Positions 32,867 through 41,152 of a DNA stretch of 64,000 nt are shown piece by piece. The position numbers were made by a program, and so were the translations under genes. The stretch lies in assembly GCA_963735115.1 (NCBI GenBank), contig CAVTJR010000002.1, forward strand, positions 806,001 to 870,000, given 5' to 3'. The notes under the pieces were generated by a model. The model worked only from the letters and a program-made list of their open reading frames with translations, was not told where the DNA came from and did no database searches. Numbering within the stretch: position 1 is the first letter of the stretch; every line of letters starts with the position of its first letter. This stretch comes from JAKACA01 sp963735115. GTDB lineage: Bacteria > Actinomycetota > Acidimicrobiia > Acidimicrobiales > Bog-793.

Positions 32867-34284
32867 TGCGCGTCCTGCTGCTGTCGACCTACGAGCTCGG
32901 CCATCAGCCGCTCGGCATTGCGGCGCCGGCGTCGGCGCTCGAGGCGGTTGGGCACGAGACGCGGGGTTTCGATCTGTCGATGCGCGACCTTCCCCTCGAC
33001 GCCCTCGAGTGGGCCGAGGCGGTTGCGATCTCCATCCCGATGCACACGGCGACCCGCCTCGGCCTGGAGGCGATCGCCGCCATCCGCCAGGCTCGGCCCG
33101 ACCTCCCAGTGGCGTGGCACGGGCTGTACGCCCCGGTTCTGTCGGACCACCAACTCGTGCGGGGCACCGACCTCCTTGTGGCCGGCGAGGCGATTCCCGC
33201 TGTTCGTGCATGGCTCGAGTCGCTGCAGACGGAGACTCCTGCGACGAACGCCGGCGTCCGCGTCGAGCTCGGGCGCTCCCGTCCGGCCGCCCCGGGCCTA
33301 CGCCCGCTGCGCCGCGACCTGGCGCCGCTCGAGCGCTACGCCCGCCTCAAGCACGGGGGGGAGGAGATCGTGACGGCGAGCGTGGCAGCGAGCACCGGGT
33401 GCAACCACCGCTGCAAGCACTGTCCCGTCGCCTCGATCTATGGCGGTCGCTCCCGCCCCATCGACGCCGCCGTCGTGCTCGACGACGTCGCCCAGGTGGT
33501 CGCCGCCGGCGCCGCTCACATCAGTCTCGCCGACCCCGACTTCCTCAACCGGCCCCGTCATGCCCTCGAGGTCGCCCGGGGACTGCACGCGGCATTCCCG
33601 GCCGTCACCTTCGACGCCACCGTCAAGGTCGAGCACATCCTCCGCCACCGCCAGCTCTGGCCCGAGCTTCGCCAATCGGGGCTGCTGTTCGTCGTGTCCG
33701 CCTTCGAGTCCGTCGACGACGGCATTCTCGCCTTGCTCGACAAGGGCCACAGCGCCGCCGACGAGGCGCTCGCCCTCGAGATCGTGCGCACGGCCGGAAT
33801 CGAGCTGCGGCCGTCCTGGTTGCCCTTCACGCCTTGGACGACGCTGTCGTCCGTCGCTGCACTGCTCGAATTCGTCGCCGATCAGGATCTCGTCTGGAGC
33901 ACCGACCCAGTGCAGTACTCCATTCGCCTACTGCTGCCGAACGGCTCGCTGCTACTGGACGAGCCGGACGCTACCCTCGCCGGATCATTGCGGGCCGTCG
34001 TGGATGGGAGCGCCCGGTGGGTGGCGCCGGCCGAAGGCCTCGACGAGCTGCAGGCGGCCATCGCTGCTCGAGCCGAGATGGCCGGCGACGAGCCGCTCGA
34101 GGTCACCTTCGCTGCCGTTTGGGACCTCGCCCGCCAGGCGGGCGCGCCGCTCGGAGCCGTTCCGCCAGACCCCGGAGTGCCTCGTTGGCTGCCGGGATCG
34201 GAGCGTCCTCGCCTGACCGAGTCATGGTTCTGCTGTGCCGAGCCGACCGGCGCCCAGCTGCAGCGGCTCGGCCTGCCCTCGTGA
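32866..34284 (+). CDS. CCAEP-tail radical SAM protein with B12-binding-like N-terminus
   Basis: Radical SAM enzyme of 472 residues. An N-terminal region (1-120; MRVLLLSTYELGHQPLGIAA) resembles a cobalamin-binding Rossmann domain. The core follows with STGCNHRCKHC (Cys179, Cys183, Cys186) as the [4Fe-4S]/SAM site. The C-terminus reads ESWFCCAEPTGAQLQRLGLP. This CCAEP tail matches a family I know from NCBI naming as CUAEP/CCAEP-tail radical SAM (seleno)proteins. Here both tail residues are Cys codons (TGC TGT), so this is the non-seleno form. Function is not established. It overlaps the ATP-grasp gene by 1 nt and the following Cys-rich gene by 4 nt. Confidence 0.85.
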   Translation: MRVLLLSTYELGHQPLGIAAPASALEAVGHETRGFDLSMRDLPLDALEWAEAVAISIPMHTATRLGLEAIAAIRQARPDLPVAWHGLYAPVLSDHQLVRGTDLLVAGEAIPAVRAWLESLQTETPATNAGVRVELGRSRPAAPGLRPLRRDLAPLERYARLKHGGEEIVTASVAASTGCNHRCKHCPVASIYGGRSRPIDAAVVLDDVAQVVAAGAAHISLADPDFLNRPRHALEVARGLHAAFPAVTFDATVKVEHILRHRQLWPELRQSGLLFVVSAFESVDDGILALLDKGHSAADEALALEIVRTAGIELRPSWLPFTPWTTLSSVAALLEFVADQDLVWSTDPVQYSIRLLLPNGSLLLDEPDATLAGSLRAVVDGSARWVAPAEGLDELQAAIAARAEMAGDEPLEVTFAAVWDLARQAGAPLGAVPPDPGVPRWLPGSERPRLTESWFCCAEPTGAQLQRLGLPS

Positions 34285-35063
34285 AGGCGGTTCCGGCCGG
34301 CGCGCACGAGTGGGTGAGCTTCGACGACCCGGGCGAGGAGCGCACGTGGCTGGTGGACGTCACGTTCCTCGAGAGCGCCTGGCAGTGCATCTACGGGCGG
34401 GGGTGCCAAGGCGTCCTCACGGAGGTCGCCCCCGAGCTCGAGCAGGGCTGCTGTTCCTACGGGGCTCACTTCACGGGCGAGGATGATGCCCGCCGGGTCG
34501 AAGCAGCGGCGGCGGCGCTGACCGAGGAGCAGTGGCAGTTCCGCCAGATCTCGATTCAACGTGGCGGCCCCCTGCGCGGAGGCAAGGGACGAACGGTCAC
34601 GACTCGCCTCGTGGACGGCGCCTGTATCTTCCTCAACCGTCCCGAACATCCCTCCGGCGCCGGCTGCGCCTTGCACAAGGCCGCCCTCGACGCCGGGACG
34701 CCACCGCTCCGGCTCAAGCCCGACGTCTGCTGGCAGCTTCCCTTGCGACGCGACGAGAGCGTCGGCCCGGACGGGCACCTGACGACGACCATCGGCGAGT
34801 GGCGCCGCCTGCACTGGGGTCGAGGCGGAGCAGATTTCGCCTGGTGGTGCACGGAGACCGCCGACGCCTTCGTCGGGCGTGCGCCGGTCTATGAGACGCT
34901 GCGGGACGAGCTGGTGGAGATGATGGGAGACGAGGCGTACGAGCTCGTCGCCCGCTACCTGGATGCCCGTCGGCACCGGGCCGGCGGCAAGCATGCTTCG
35001 GAGCCGGCTGCGCCTGCGCCCGTGCGAGTGCCCCATCCCGCTGTGCGGCGCGCCAAGCGCTAG
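34281..35063 (+). CDS. Cys-rich conserved protein of unknown function
   Basis: The GTG at 34281 overlaps the upstream stop as GTGA and gives 260 residues. Conserved-looking features are WLVDVTFLESAWQCIYGRGC then QGVLTEVAPELEQGCCSYGA, a later GAGCALHKAALDAG and DVCWQLPL. The Cys spacing and FLNRPEHPSGAGC resemble YkgJ-like Zn/Fe-chelating proteins, but I cannot assign the family. The C-terminal 30 residues are basic and Ala/Pro-rich. Its tight coupling to the radical SAM gene suggests it is a partner, perhaps in metal or cluster supply. That is inference. Confidence 0.75.
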   Translation: MKAVPAGAHEWVSFDDPGEERTWLVDVTFLESAWQCIYGRGCQGVLTEVAPELEQGCCSYGAHFTGEDDARRVEAAAAALTEEQWQFRQISIQRGGPLRGGKGRTVTTRLVDGACIFLNRPEHPSGAGCALHKAALDAGTPPLRLKPDVCWQLPLRRDESVGPDGHLTTTIGEWRRLHWGRGGADFAWWCTETADAFVGRAPVYETLRDELVEMMGDEAYELVARYLDARRHRAGGKHASEPAAPAPVRVPHPAVRRAKR

Positions 35064-35171
35064 CTGGCACGGGGCCGGCCCACGACACCACCACGCGCCG
35101 ACCACCCAGGCCTGCGCAAATGCTCCGACCGACCGGCGGCGAACTCCGGGCCGCTGAGCCTTCGGAACGAC

Positions 35172-35354
35172 TCAGTAAGCCGGGTGTTCCTCTTCCTCTT
35201 CGGGGCCCTCGAGCTCTTCGGACTCGTACAGGCACCACGATGCATGTGGCGCCGGCGGCATGTGGCCGCACTCCGGGCACGGTTCTACTCGAACCTCGAA
35301 GGCGCGCTTCAGGCTGCGCGCCTCCTCGAATCGCCGGTGTCGTCCTTTTTTCAC
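35172..35354 (-). CDS. Small zinc-ribbon-like protein
   Basis: A 60-residue product from a GTG preceded by GGGAG. A basic N-terminus (MKKGRHRRFEEARSLKRAFE) is followed by EPCPECGHMPPAPHASWC, a probable metal-binding knuckle, and a very acidic tail. Coding use resembles neighbouring genes, and the Cys spacing argues against a chance frame. No family recognised. It lies between the Cys-rich gene, which is convergent to it, and a long gene-free stretch. Confidence 0.55.
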   Translation of the reverse strand: MKKGRHRRFEEARSLKRAFEVRVEPCPECGHMPPAPHASWCLYESEELEGPEEEEEHPAY

Positions 35355-35653
35355 GACCTGCTCCCAGGTAACCAGGACATCGCCCCACCTCTTCGGTCAG
35401 TGCGTCCAGCCCCGCTGACGGCGTGGTACCGCGCGTGGGCGCTTCCCACCTGCCGCGAGGCGCCATCATAACGTCGGGAGCAGGACTTTGTGTCGGCGAT
35501 TCGCCGGCGATTTGCGCTCACGGGCACGGGTGTCCGGCGGATGGCCTCCGGGAGGGCTGAATGGGTGGATCCCTGAGCCGGCTCGGGGACCTCCGGGCCG
35601 GCTCCGGGCCGGATCCCCTGGCTGTCCGCAGTTCCGCTGGGCGGGATGAGGGT

Positions 35654-35718
35654 GGCGAATTGTGCGCCTGAAGTGAGCAAACACGGGCTGTCTGGTCCTT
35701 ACAGGCACTCAGTTCGCC
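35654..35718. repeat. 65-bp interspersed repeat unit, copy 1
   Basis: Starts GGCGAATTGTGCGCC and ends GGCACTCAGTTCGCC, imperfect inverted ends. The inner 53 bp (from GCCTGAAGTGAGCAAAC) match copy 2 at about 45 of 53 positions. The copies are exactly 102 bp apart. It looks like a small REP or MITE-like element. Confidence 0.75.
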
Positions 35719-35755
35719 CGGCCGAGTCCGGCCGAGTCTGCCGACGTGTGTCGAG

Positions 35756-35820
35756 GGCGAACCAGTTGCCTGAAGTGAGCAAACGCGGGCTGTCCGGTCG
35801 CTCTGGGCACTCAATTCGCC
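35756..35820. repeat. 65-bp interspersed repeat unit, copy 2
   Basis: Same length and orientation as copy 1, with ends GGCGAACCAGTTGCC and GGCACTCAATTCGCC. Several differences between the copies, including changes in the right arm, show they have diverged. Confidence 0.75.
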
Positions 35821-35892
35821 TCCAGCTTCCCGATGGTGACCCGAATTCTGCCCATCATCCTCGGCGCCGGAACCGCGCGCCCGGAAGGTAGC

Positions 35893-36213
35893 GTGACGCC
35901 GATGCCGGAGGAATTGGACGTCGAAGCCATGATCGCCCGGTTTCGTGAGCGGGCGGACGCCGTCCGGCGGAGGGGAATACCACCCGTGGAGGGTGACGAA
36001 CGGCGGCGGATCATGGCCCAGATGCGTCTCGACTTCCAGGACTTCGCCATGCTTGGCGACGCCAAGGGTTCGCTCGAGGACGGGATCCTGACGCTCCGGG
36101 TTGACCTGAGGCCCGCCCCCGCCAGCGAGCAAGCATCTTCGGCCGCCGAAGGGCACGACACCGTCGAAACACGGCAAGTCGGCAGCAGCACCGCTGACCC
36201 TCCGGCGCCGTGA
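35893..36213 (+). CDS. Small conserved-looking protein of unknown function
   Basis: A 106-residue product from the GTG at 35893, which follows GGAAGG by 5 nt. An ATG at 35902 is the alternative. The body reads MPEELDVEAMIARFRERADA, RRRGIPPVEGDERRRIMAQM, then LDFQDFAMLGDAKGSLEDGI and LTLRVDLRP. This looks like one helical and one beta segment, ending in a disordered tail. I do not recognise it. It ends 10 bp before the GH13 gene, so the two are probably co-transcribed. Confidence 0.6.
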   Translation: MTPMPEELDVEAMIARFRERADAVRRRGIPPVEGDERRRIMAQMRLDFQDFAMLGDAKGSLEDGILTLRVDLRPAPASEQASSAAEGHDTVETRQVGSSTADPPAP

Positions 36214-36223
36214 CCGACCGGGC

Positions 36224-38014
36224 GTGACAGACGAGCCCTGGGCCTGGTGGAAAGACGCCGTCTTCTACCAGATCTACCCGAGGTCCTTCTGCCTGGCGGA
36301 CCCCGCGGGGCGAAGGAAGCGGCTGGCTTCGGCGGCCGCGGCTGGCGCGGGCGTCGCGGGCGCCTCCGCCATCGCGGCAGGCTGCGCCAGCGCCAGCGCC
36401 GGCCCCAGCGCGGCGGGCGCATCGGGCGCGGGCGTCGCGGGCGCCTCCGCCATCGCGGCAGGCTCCGTCAGCCAGGGCGGCGGCGACCTCGAAGGCATCC
36501 GCCGCCATCTCGACCACCTCGTGTGGCTCGGCGTCGACGCCATCTGGCTGTCTCCCTTCTACCGCTCACCCATGCGGGACTTCGGCTACGACGTCTCCGA
36601 CTACTGCGAGGTCGACCCCCTCTTCGGGTCGAGCGACGACTTCGACCGCCTCCTCAGCGAGGCGCACGACCGCGGCCTCCGCGTCATCGTCGACTTCGTA
36701 CCGAACCACACCAGCGATCAACATCCCTGGTTTCTCGACGCCCGCTCGTCCCAGGACGCCGCCCACCGCGACTTCTACATCTGGCGTGACCCCGACCCGG
36801 ATGATCCGGCTCGGCCGCCCAACAACTGGCGCCGCTCCTTCGGCGAGGGTCCGGCGTGGACCTTCGATCACGCCAGCGGGCAGTGGTACCTGCACCTCTT
36901 CCTGCCCGAGCAGCCCGACCTCAACTGGTCGAACCCCGCCGTGGCCGCCGCCATGGAGGGGGTTCTCGCCTACTGGCTCGACCGAGGCGTGGACGGCTTC
37001 CGCATCGACGTCGCCCATGCCCTCGGCAAGGATCCGGCGTTGGCGGATGCACCCGCCGATCTCGCATCCATTCCCTGGTCGGCACTCAACGACGACGAGC
37101 GAACCCATCCCATCCTCCGCCGCCTGCGGCGCTATGTCGAAGCCTGGCCACAGGAGGCCGTGCTCGTAGGCGAGGTGTTTCTCATCAAAACAGCGCTCGT
37201 GGCGCCCTACTACGGCGAGGGGGACGAGTTGCAGCTGGCCTTCAACTTCGCTCCGATGTTCTGCCCCTTCGAGGCCCGCTGCTTCAGGCGACGAGTGGCC
37301 GAGATCGAGCAGATCCTCGAGCCGCGGCACGCCTGGCCGACGTGGGTGCTGTCGAGCCACGACCGCCCGCGGCACCGGACTCGCTACGGCGGTTCGGAGC
37401 GTCGGGCGCGGGCCGCCGCCGTCATGTTGCTCGGGATGCGAGGGACGCCGTTTCTCTACGCCGGCGAGGAGCTCGGCCTCGAGGATGCTGTCATGCCGGA
37501 CGGCCGGGCCATCGACCCGGGCGGCCGCGACGGTTGCCGCGCCCCGATTCCATGGGACTCCTCGGCGGAGCACGGATGGGCGCTCGGCGGTTCGCAGCCC
37601 TGGTTGCCCTTCCCGCCGGCTGCCGAAGACCGCAACGTGGCCGCGCTCGCCGCCGACGAGGACTCCATCCTCCACCTCTACCGGCGACTGCTGGCCCTCC
37701 GGCGCAAGACGGCGGTACTCAGGCGGGGCCACCTCGAGCTCCTCGAGACGCCCGAACAACTACTCGCCGTTCGGCGCGACCTCGAGGCCGACGAGCGGTG
37801 GGTGATCGTGAACTTCTCGGAGGACGCCGTCGCCTGGCAACCGCATGCCGCCGACGCTGCGCCCGAGTCTCAGCCCGCCGGTGCGCAGGTACCGCCGGGG
37901 AGGCCGTTTGTCGTCGAGATCAGCAGCGGTGGAGCCGGCGCTCTCTCAGCGCCGGGCTCGCCGTTCCCGGGTCGAATCGGCCCGGAGGAAGCCGTGGTCC
38001 TCCGCCTCGCTTGA
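36224..38014 (+). CDS. GH13 alpha-glucosidase-type enzyme with a repetitive insertion
   Basis: Glycoside hydrolase family 13 enzyme of 596 residues, cytoplasmic (no signal peptide). It starts MTDEPWAWWKDAVFYQIYPR. Catalytic motifs are VDFVPNHTSDQHPWF, DGFRIDVAHAL (nucleophile Asp), VLVGEVFL (acid/base Glu) and SSHDRPRHRTRYGG (transition-state Asp). GRDGCRAPIPWDSS is typical of alpha-1,4-/oligo-1,6-glucosidases. An Ala/Gly/Ser stretch of about 45 residues (37-82) with a duplicated GAGVAGASAIAAG unit replaces the short loop that normally joins YPRSF to GDLxGI. The start is GTG at 36224. Confidence 0.9.
   Translation: MTDEPWAWWKDAVFYQIYPRSFCLADPAGRRKRLASAAAAGAGVAGASAIAAGCASASAGPSAAGASGAGVAGASAIAAGSVSQGGGDLEGIRRHLDHLVWLGVDAIWLSPFYRSPMRDFGYDVSDYCEVDPLFGSSDDFDRLLSEAHDRGLRVIVDFVPNHTSDQHPWFLDARSSQDAAHRDFYIWRDPDPDDPARPPNNWRRSFGEGPAWTFDHASGQWYLHLFLPEQPDLNWSNPAVAAAMEGVLAYWLDRGVDGFRIDVAHALGKDPALADAPADLASIPWSALNDDERTHPILRRLRRYVEAWPQEAVLVGEVFLIKTALVAPYYGEGDELQLAFNFAPMFCPFEARCFRRRVAEIEQILEPRHAWPTWVLSSHDRPRHRTRYGGSERRARAAAVMLLGMRGTPFLYAGEELGLEDAVMPDGRAIDPGGRDGCRAPIPWDSSAEHGWALGGSQPWLPFPPAAEDRNVAALAADEDSILHLYRRLLALRRKTAVLRRGHLELLETPEQLLAVRRDLEADERWVIVNFSEDAVAWQPHAADAAPESQPAGAQVPPGRPFVVEISSGGAGALSAPGSPFPGRIGPEEAVVLRLA
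36344..36464 (+). repeat. Two 40-bp direct repeats inside the GH13 gene
   Basis: Copies at 36344-36383 and 36425-36464 are identical and 81 bp apart, so they keep the reading frame. They encode GAGVAGASAIAAG twice, within the extra Ala/Gly-rich loop. Confidence 0.92.
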
Positions 38015-38102
38015 GGCAGTTCTTCGGCTTCCTCCCGGGCCGTCACGCCGCCAGCCACCGGGTCGATCAGTCACCGTGTCGTGAGACGGCCTCCGCCGTG
38101 CA

Positions 38103-39683
38103 TCAGCCAGCGCTAGGCACCGAGGGCCCGCCCCTGAGCTGCTGCTCGATCTGCTTCAGCTCCTCCTCGCTCCCTTGCACCTTCGGCCCGTGGAACCACT
38201 TGCGGGCGCTCAGCAGCCAGTAACCGCCGGCGAAGACAAGGACGACGCCGACGGCGATGGGGGCGTAGTTGAAGGTGTCGTGGTTGAGGCTGCTCAGCCC
38301 CACCGCGGGGAGCATGAAGAGGACCGAGATGAAGGCGACCCAGACCACCCCGAGCCAACCGACCACGGGGCTCCACCTGCCGAGAGACCACGGGCCTCCC
38401 TGCCAGGCGGTTCCCTGCCGGCGCCGGAGAAACGTCGGCAGGACGTAGGCGATGTACAGCCCGATGGTGGCGATCGACGTCACCGCCGCGTAGGCGACGC
38501 TGCTCCACAGCGACGGCACCGCCAGGATGAAGGCGAAGACGACGCAGAACCAGATGGAGTTCGTCGGCGTCCTCGTGCGGGCATTGATGCGGTGCCAGTG
38601 GCGGTGACCGGGCACGGCGCCGTCACGACTGAAGGCGTACAACATGCGCGAGTTGGCGGTTACCGAGGCCATCCCACAGTAGAACTGGGCGCAGACGGCG
38701 ATGAGCAGTAGCAGTTCGGCACCCACCCGCGAGAGGGCGTTCTCCCAGATGAGAACCGGAGCCGCCCCATTGGAGGCGATCGTCGCGTACGCCGCCGTGC
38801 CCGGGGTCGGGATGACCGACGTGATGGCGATGATGAGGATCCAGCCTGCGACGAGAGAGATGCCGATGGAGGCGACGAGACCCCTCGGGGCCGAGAGGTT
38901 GGCACCGTGTGTCTCCTCGGACATGTGCGCCGAGGCGTCGTAGCCCGTGAAGGTGTACTGCGCCATGAGGAGGCCGAGGATGAAGACGTAGAACGCCGCG
39001 TGCAACGTCGTGTAGCTCGACACGTTCTGGAACTTCGTGAAGATCGTCGAGAGGGACGCATGGTGGCTCGGGATGGCGAAGAGCACGACGGCGATGATGA
39101 GGACGCCGAGCATGTGCCACCAGGCGCTCACGTCGGAGAGGAAGGAGACGAGGCGCACGCCGACGGTGTTGAGCGTTCCGTGGGCGATCAGGGCCCCCGC
39201 GTACACGACGAGGATCCACCCAATGGTGTCGGGGAAGTTCAACGTCAGGTTCAGGAACAAGGTGAAGAACGTGGCGAACCCGTAGTCGATCCCTGCCGTG
39301 ATGGCCACCTGTCCGAGCAGGTTGAACCAGCCCGTGAACCAGCTCCAGACCCCGGGGTTGTCCGGCGCCAGCTTGGCGGCCCAGTAGTAGAGGCCGCCGG
39401 CGGTGGGGTAGGCGGAGGCGATCTCGGCCATGCCGAGGCCCACGATCAAGGTCATGCCTCCGACGATGATCCAGCCCCAAACGAGGTCCACTGGCCCGCC
39501 GTAGTTCATGCCGTAGTAGTAGAGCGTCAGGCACCCTGACAGCACCGAGATGATCGTGAAGGAGACGGCGAAGTTCGAGAAACCCCCCATCCTCCGCCGC
39601 AGCTCCTGTGCGTAACCCAAAGCGTGAAGCTGCGCGACGTCGTCCAGTCCGGCATCGCCGGTCGGTACCCCAGTCGTTGCCAT
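38103..39683 (-). CDS. APC-family amino acid / polyamine permease
   Basis: Inner-membrane secondary transporter of 526 residues with about 12 hydrophobic segments. It starts MATTGVPTGDAGLDDVAQLH from the ATG at 39683, right after GGGGGGACG. GFSNFAVSFTIISVLSGCLT is TM1 with the APC substrate loop, and GLGMAEIASAYPTAGGLYYW matches the family motif. TGYDASAHMSEET is the conserved TM6 region. The overall pattern resembles the GABA/choline-type bacterial APC permeases, but the substrate is not decidable. A TTG at 39740 gives a longer, less likely form. Confidence 0.9.
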   Translation of the reverse strand: MATTGVPTGDAGLDDVAQLHALGYAQELRRRMGGFSNFAVSFTIISVLSGCLTLYYYGMNYGGPVDLVWGWIIVGGMTLIVGLGMAEIASAYPTAGGLYYWAAKLAPDNPGVWSWFTGWFNLLGQVAITAGIDYGFATFFTLFLNLTLNFPDTIGWILVVYAGALIAHGTLNTVGVRLVSFLSDVSAWWHMLGVLIIAVVLFAIPSHHASLSTIFTKFQNVSSYTTLHAAFYVFILGLLMAQYTFTGYDASAHMSEETHGANLSAPRGLVASIGISLVAGWILIIAITSVIPTPGTAAYATIASNGAAPVLIWENALSRVGAELLLLIAVCAQFYCGMASVTANSRMLYAFSRDGAVPGHRHWHRINARTRTPTNSIWFCVVFAFILAVPSLWSSVAYAAVTSIATIGLYIAYVLPTFLRRRQGTAWQGGPWSLGRWSPVVGWLGVVWVAFISVLFMLPAVGLSSLNHDTFNYAPIAVGVVLVFAGGYWLLSARKWFHGPKVQGSEEELKQIEQQLRGGPSVPSAG

Positions 39684-39767
39684 CGTCCCCCCTGGTCCCC
39701 GGCTGCCCACGCCGATCGATGGAACTGAATGTCCAGACAATATCGGAGCAGCGAAAAGGGGTTCCTG

Positions 39768-41060
39768 TCAAGCGCTCGTTTCGCCGGAGTCGCCGGAGTC
39801 CCCGGAGTCGCCGGAGTCCCCGGAGTCGCCGGCGACGCCGTCGCCATCGGCGCCACCGGCCGCAACGGCCGTCGGCTCGGCCCCTTCGGGCTCGGCGATC
39901 CGGGTACCGGAGCGCTCCTCCAGCACGAGCTCGCCGCGGCCGTCGAAGGCGAGCGCAGCCCGCCCGGTCACGAGGCGCTCGAGCGAGGCGCCGATCAGCT
40001 CGTGGCGCCATCCCGTGACAAGTCGCCCGCTCGGGGTGTCCTGAAAGAAGCCCATGAGATCCGCCCGGGTGGCAAGCACCGCCGGGTCGAGCTCGAGATC
40101 GCCCGCACGTTGGCCCACATAGGCGCTCGCCAAGGCGATCATGGGCTTGTTGAGCCGCTCGATGCCCTGCCCTGAGGGCGTGCGCACGGCCGACGACGGC
40201 AAGGCGCGTCCGGCCGCCACGGCAGCCAGCACCTCGTCGGGCACCGAGCCGGTGAGATGGCGGGCGTCAACGCCGCGGGTGCGGCGGAGCTCCTCCCGGT
40301 CCCGCGGCGGGCGCTGAGCCACGCACGTGACGGCGAGGTCCGAGAGGATGAACCGCACGGGCACGTCTAACCGCTGCGCCCTCCGCTCCCGCCAGGCGGC
40401 CAGCTCCTGGGCGACCCCGCGGGAGGCTCCGCGAAGCTGGCGCGAGTGCGGCAGGCGCCACCACGCCTCCTCCGGCACGGTCGGCGACCGGTCCTTTGCG
40501 AGCGCCACGGCGCATTCCTCCGCCGCCCAGCGGCTGCGGCCGAGCGCATCGAGGCGCTCGGCGAGCACCCGCCTCATCTCGAGCAGGTGGGCGACGTCTC
40601 CGGCCGCGTAGGAGAGCTGGCTCGCCGCCAGCGGCCGTTGCATCCAGTCGGCCAGCTGGTCGCCCTTGTGCAAGCGGATGCCGAGGAGCGACTCGGCCAG
40701 GCTGACGAGCGACGGCGAGACATACCCGAGGAAACCGGCCGAGATCTGGGTGTCGAACATGCGCCTCGGAAGGGCGCCGCACGCCCGCTCGAGCACCTCG
40801 AGGTCCTGATCGGCCGCGTGCAGCACGGCGAGGCCGTCGCCGGCGAAGACGGATGCGAGCGGGGCAGGGTCGACGGCGAGCGGGTCGAGCAGGGCGATCC
40901 CGCCGGACCAGGCGATCTGCACGAGGGCGAGGTGGGCGAAATACGTCCGCTCGCGGTGGAACTCGGTGTCGATGGCGTACTCGTCCGCCTTCGAGAGCTC
41001 GTCTAGCAACTCGTCGCGAGCCTGCGCGTCCTCCACCATCCGCCAACCGCCCGGTTGCAC
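39768..41060 (-). CDS. rnd: Ribonuclease D-like 3'-5' exonuclease with HRDC domain
   Basis: RNA 3'-end trimming enzyme of the DEDDy class. The exonuclease domain (about 10-190) has AIDTEFHRERTY (Asp, Glu), VLHAADQDLEVLE (Asp) and LSYAAGDVAHLL (Tyr, Asp). HRDC-like sequence follows (about 225-300). A C-terminal region with LMGFFQDTPSGRLVTGWRHE is common in actinobacterial RNase D. The tail has repeated GDS units. The start is uncertain. GTG 41060 (VQPGGWRMVEDAQ) keeps the conserved segment before the first motif, whereas ATG 41039 is the next choice. Confidence 0.9.
   Translation of the reverse strand: MQPGGWRMVEDAQARDELLDELSKADEYAIDTEFHRERTYFAHLALVQIAWSGGIALLDPLAVDPAPLASVFAGDGLAVLHAADQDLEVLERACGALPRRMFDTQISAGFLGYVSPSLVSLAESLLGIRLHKGDQLADWMQRPLAASQLSYAAGDVAHLLEMRRVLAERLDALGRSRWAAEECAVALAKDRSPTVPEEAWWRLPHSRQLRGASRGVAQELAAWRERRAQRLDVPVRFILSDLAVTCVAQRPPRDREELRRTRGVDARHLTGSVPDEVLAAVAAGRALPSSAVRTPSGQGIERLNKPMIALASAYVGQRAGDLELDPAVLATRADLMGFFQDTPSGRLVTGWRHELIGASLERLVTGRAALAFDGRGELVLEERSGTRIAEPEGAEPTAVAAGGADGDGVAGDSGDSGDSGDSGDSGETSA
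39783..39836 (-). repeat. 9-bp tandem repeat at the 3' end of the RNase D gene
   Basis: Six copies of GCCGGAGTC or CCCGGAGTC in a row, in frame, encoding a GDSGDSGDS tail on the minus strand. Low-complexity tail, probably length-variable. Confidence 0.9.
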
Positions 41061-41152
41061 GCTCGTCGTGCCGGGCTCGGACGACGCCTCCGCTGTGCCG
41101 CGCGAGCGGCGGAACGGCTCGTTGCTCCGCGACGGGCGCGACACGTCGGCCG

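Larger units (their letters stand above)
35355..35892. other. Gene-free stretch carrying two 65-bp repeat units
   Basis: About 540 bp without a gene that I can support. It holds the paired repeats at 35654-35718 and 35756-35820, a short CGGCCGAGTC duplication at about 35718-35738, and presumably the promoters of the flanking divergent genes. A minus-strand frame crosses it (35518-36177), but its protein only reflects the repeat (ARVCSLQ twice) and is not credible. Confidence 0.6.

Noticed and set aside
34233..34247. Selenocysteine codon in the radical SAM tail
   Set aside because: The two tail residues are TGC and TGT. No in-frame TGA or SECIS-like hairpin is needed to read through.
33009..35063. 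A 684-codon plus-strand frame spanning the radical SAM gene and the Cys-rich gene
   Set aside because: Only its last 260 codons (from 34281) are a real gene. The upstream part is the radical SAM gene read in the wrong frame.
35654..35820. CRISPR array
   Set aside because: Only two diverged units with one gap, no uniform spacers and no cas genes nearby.
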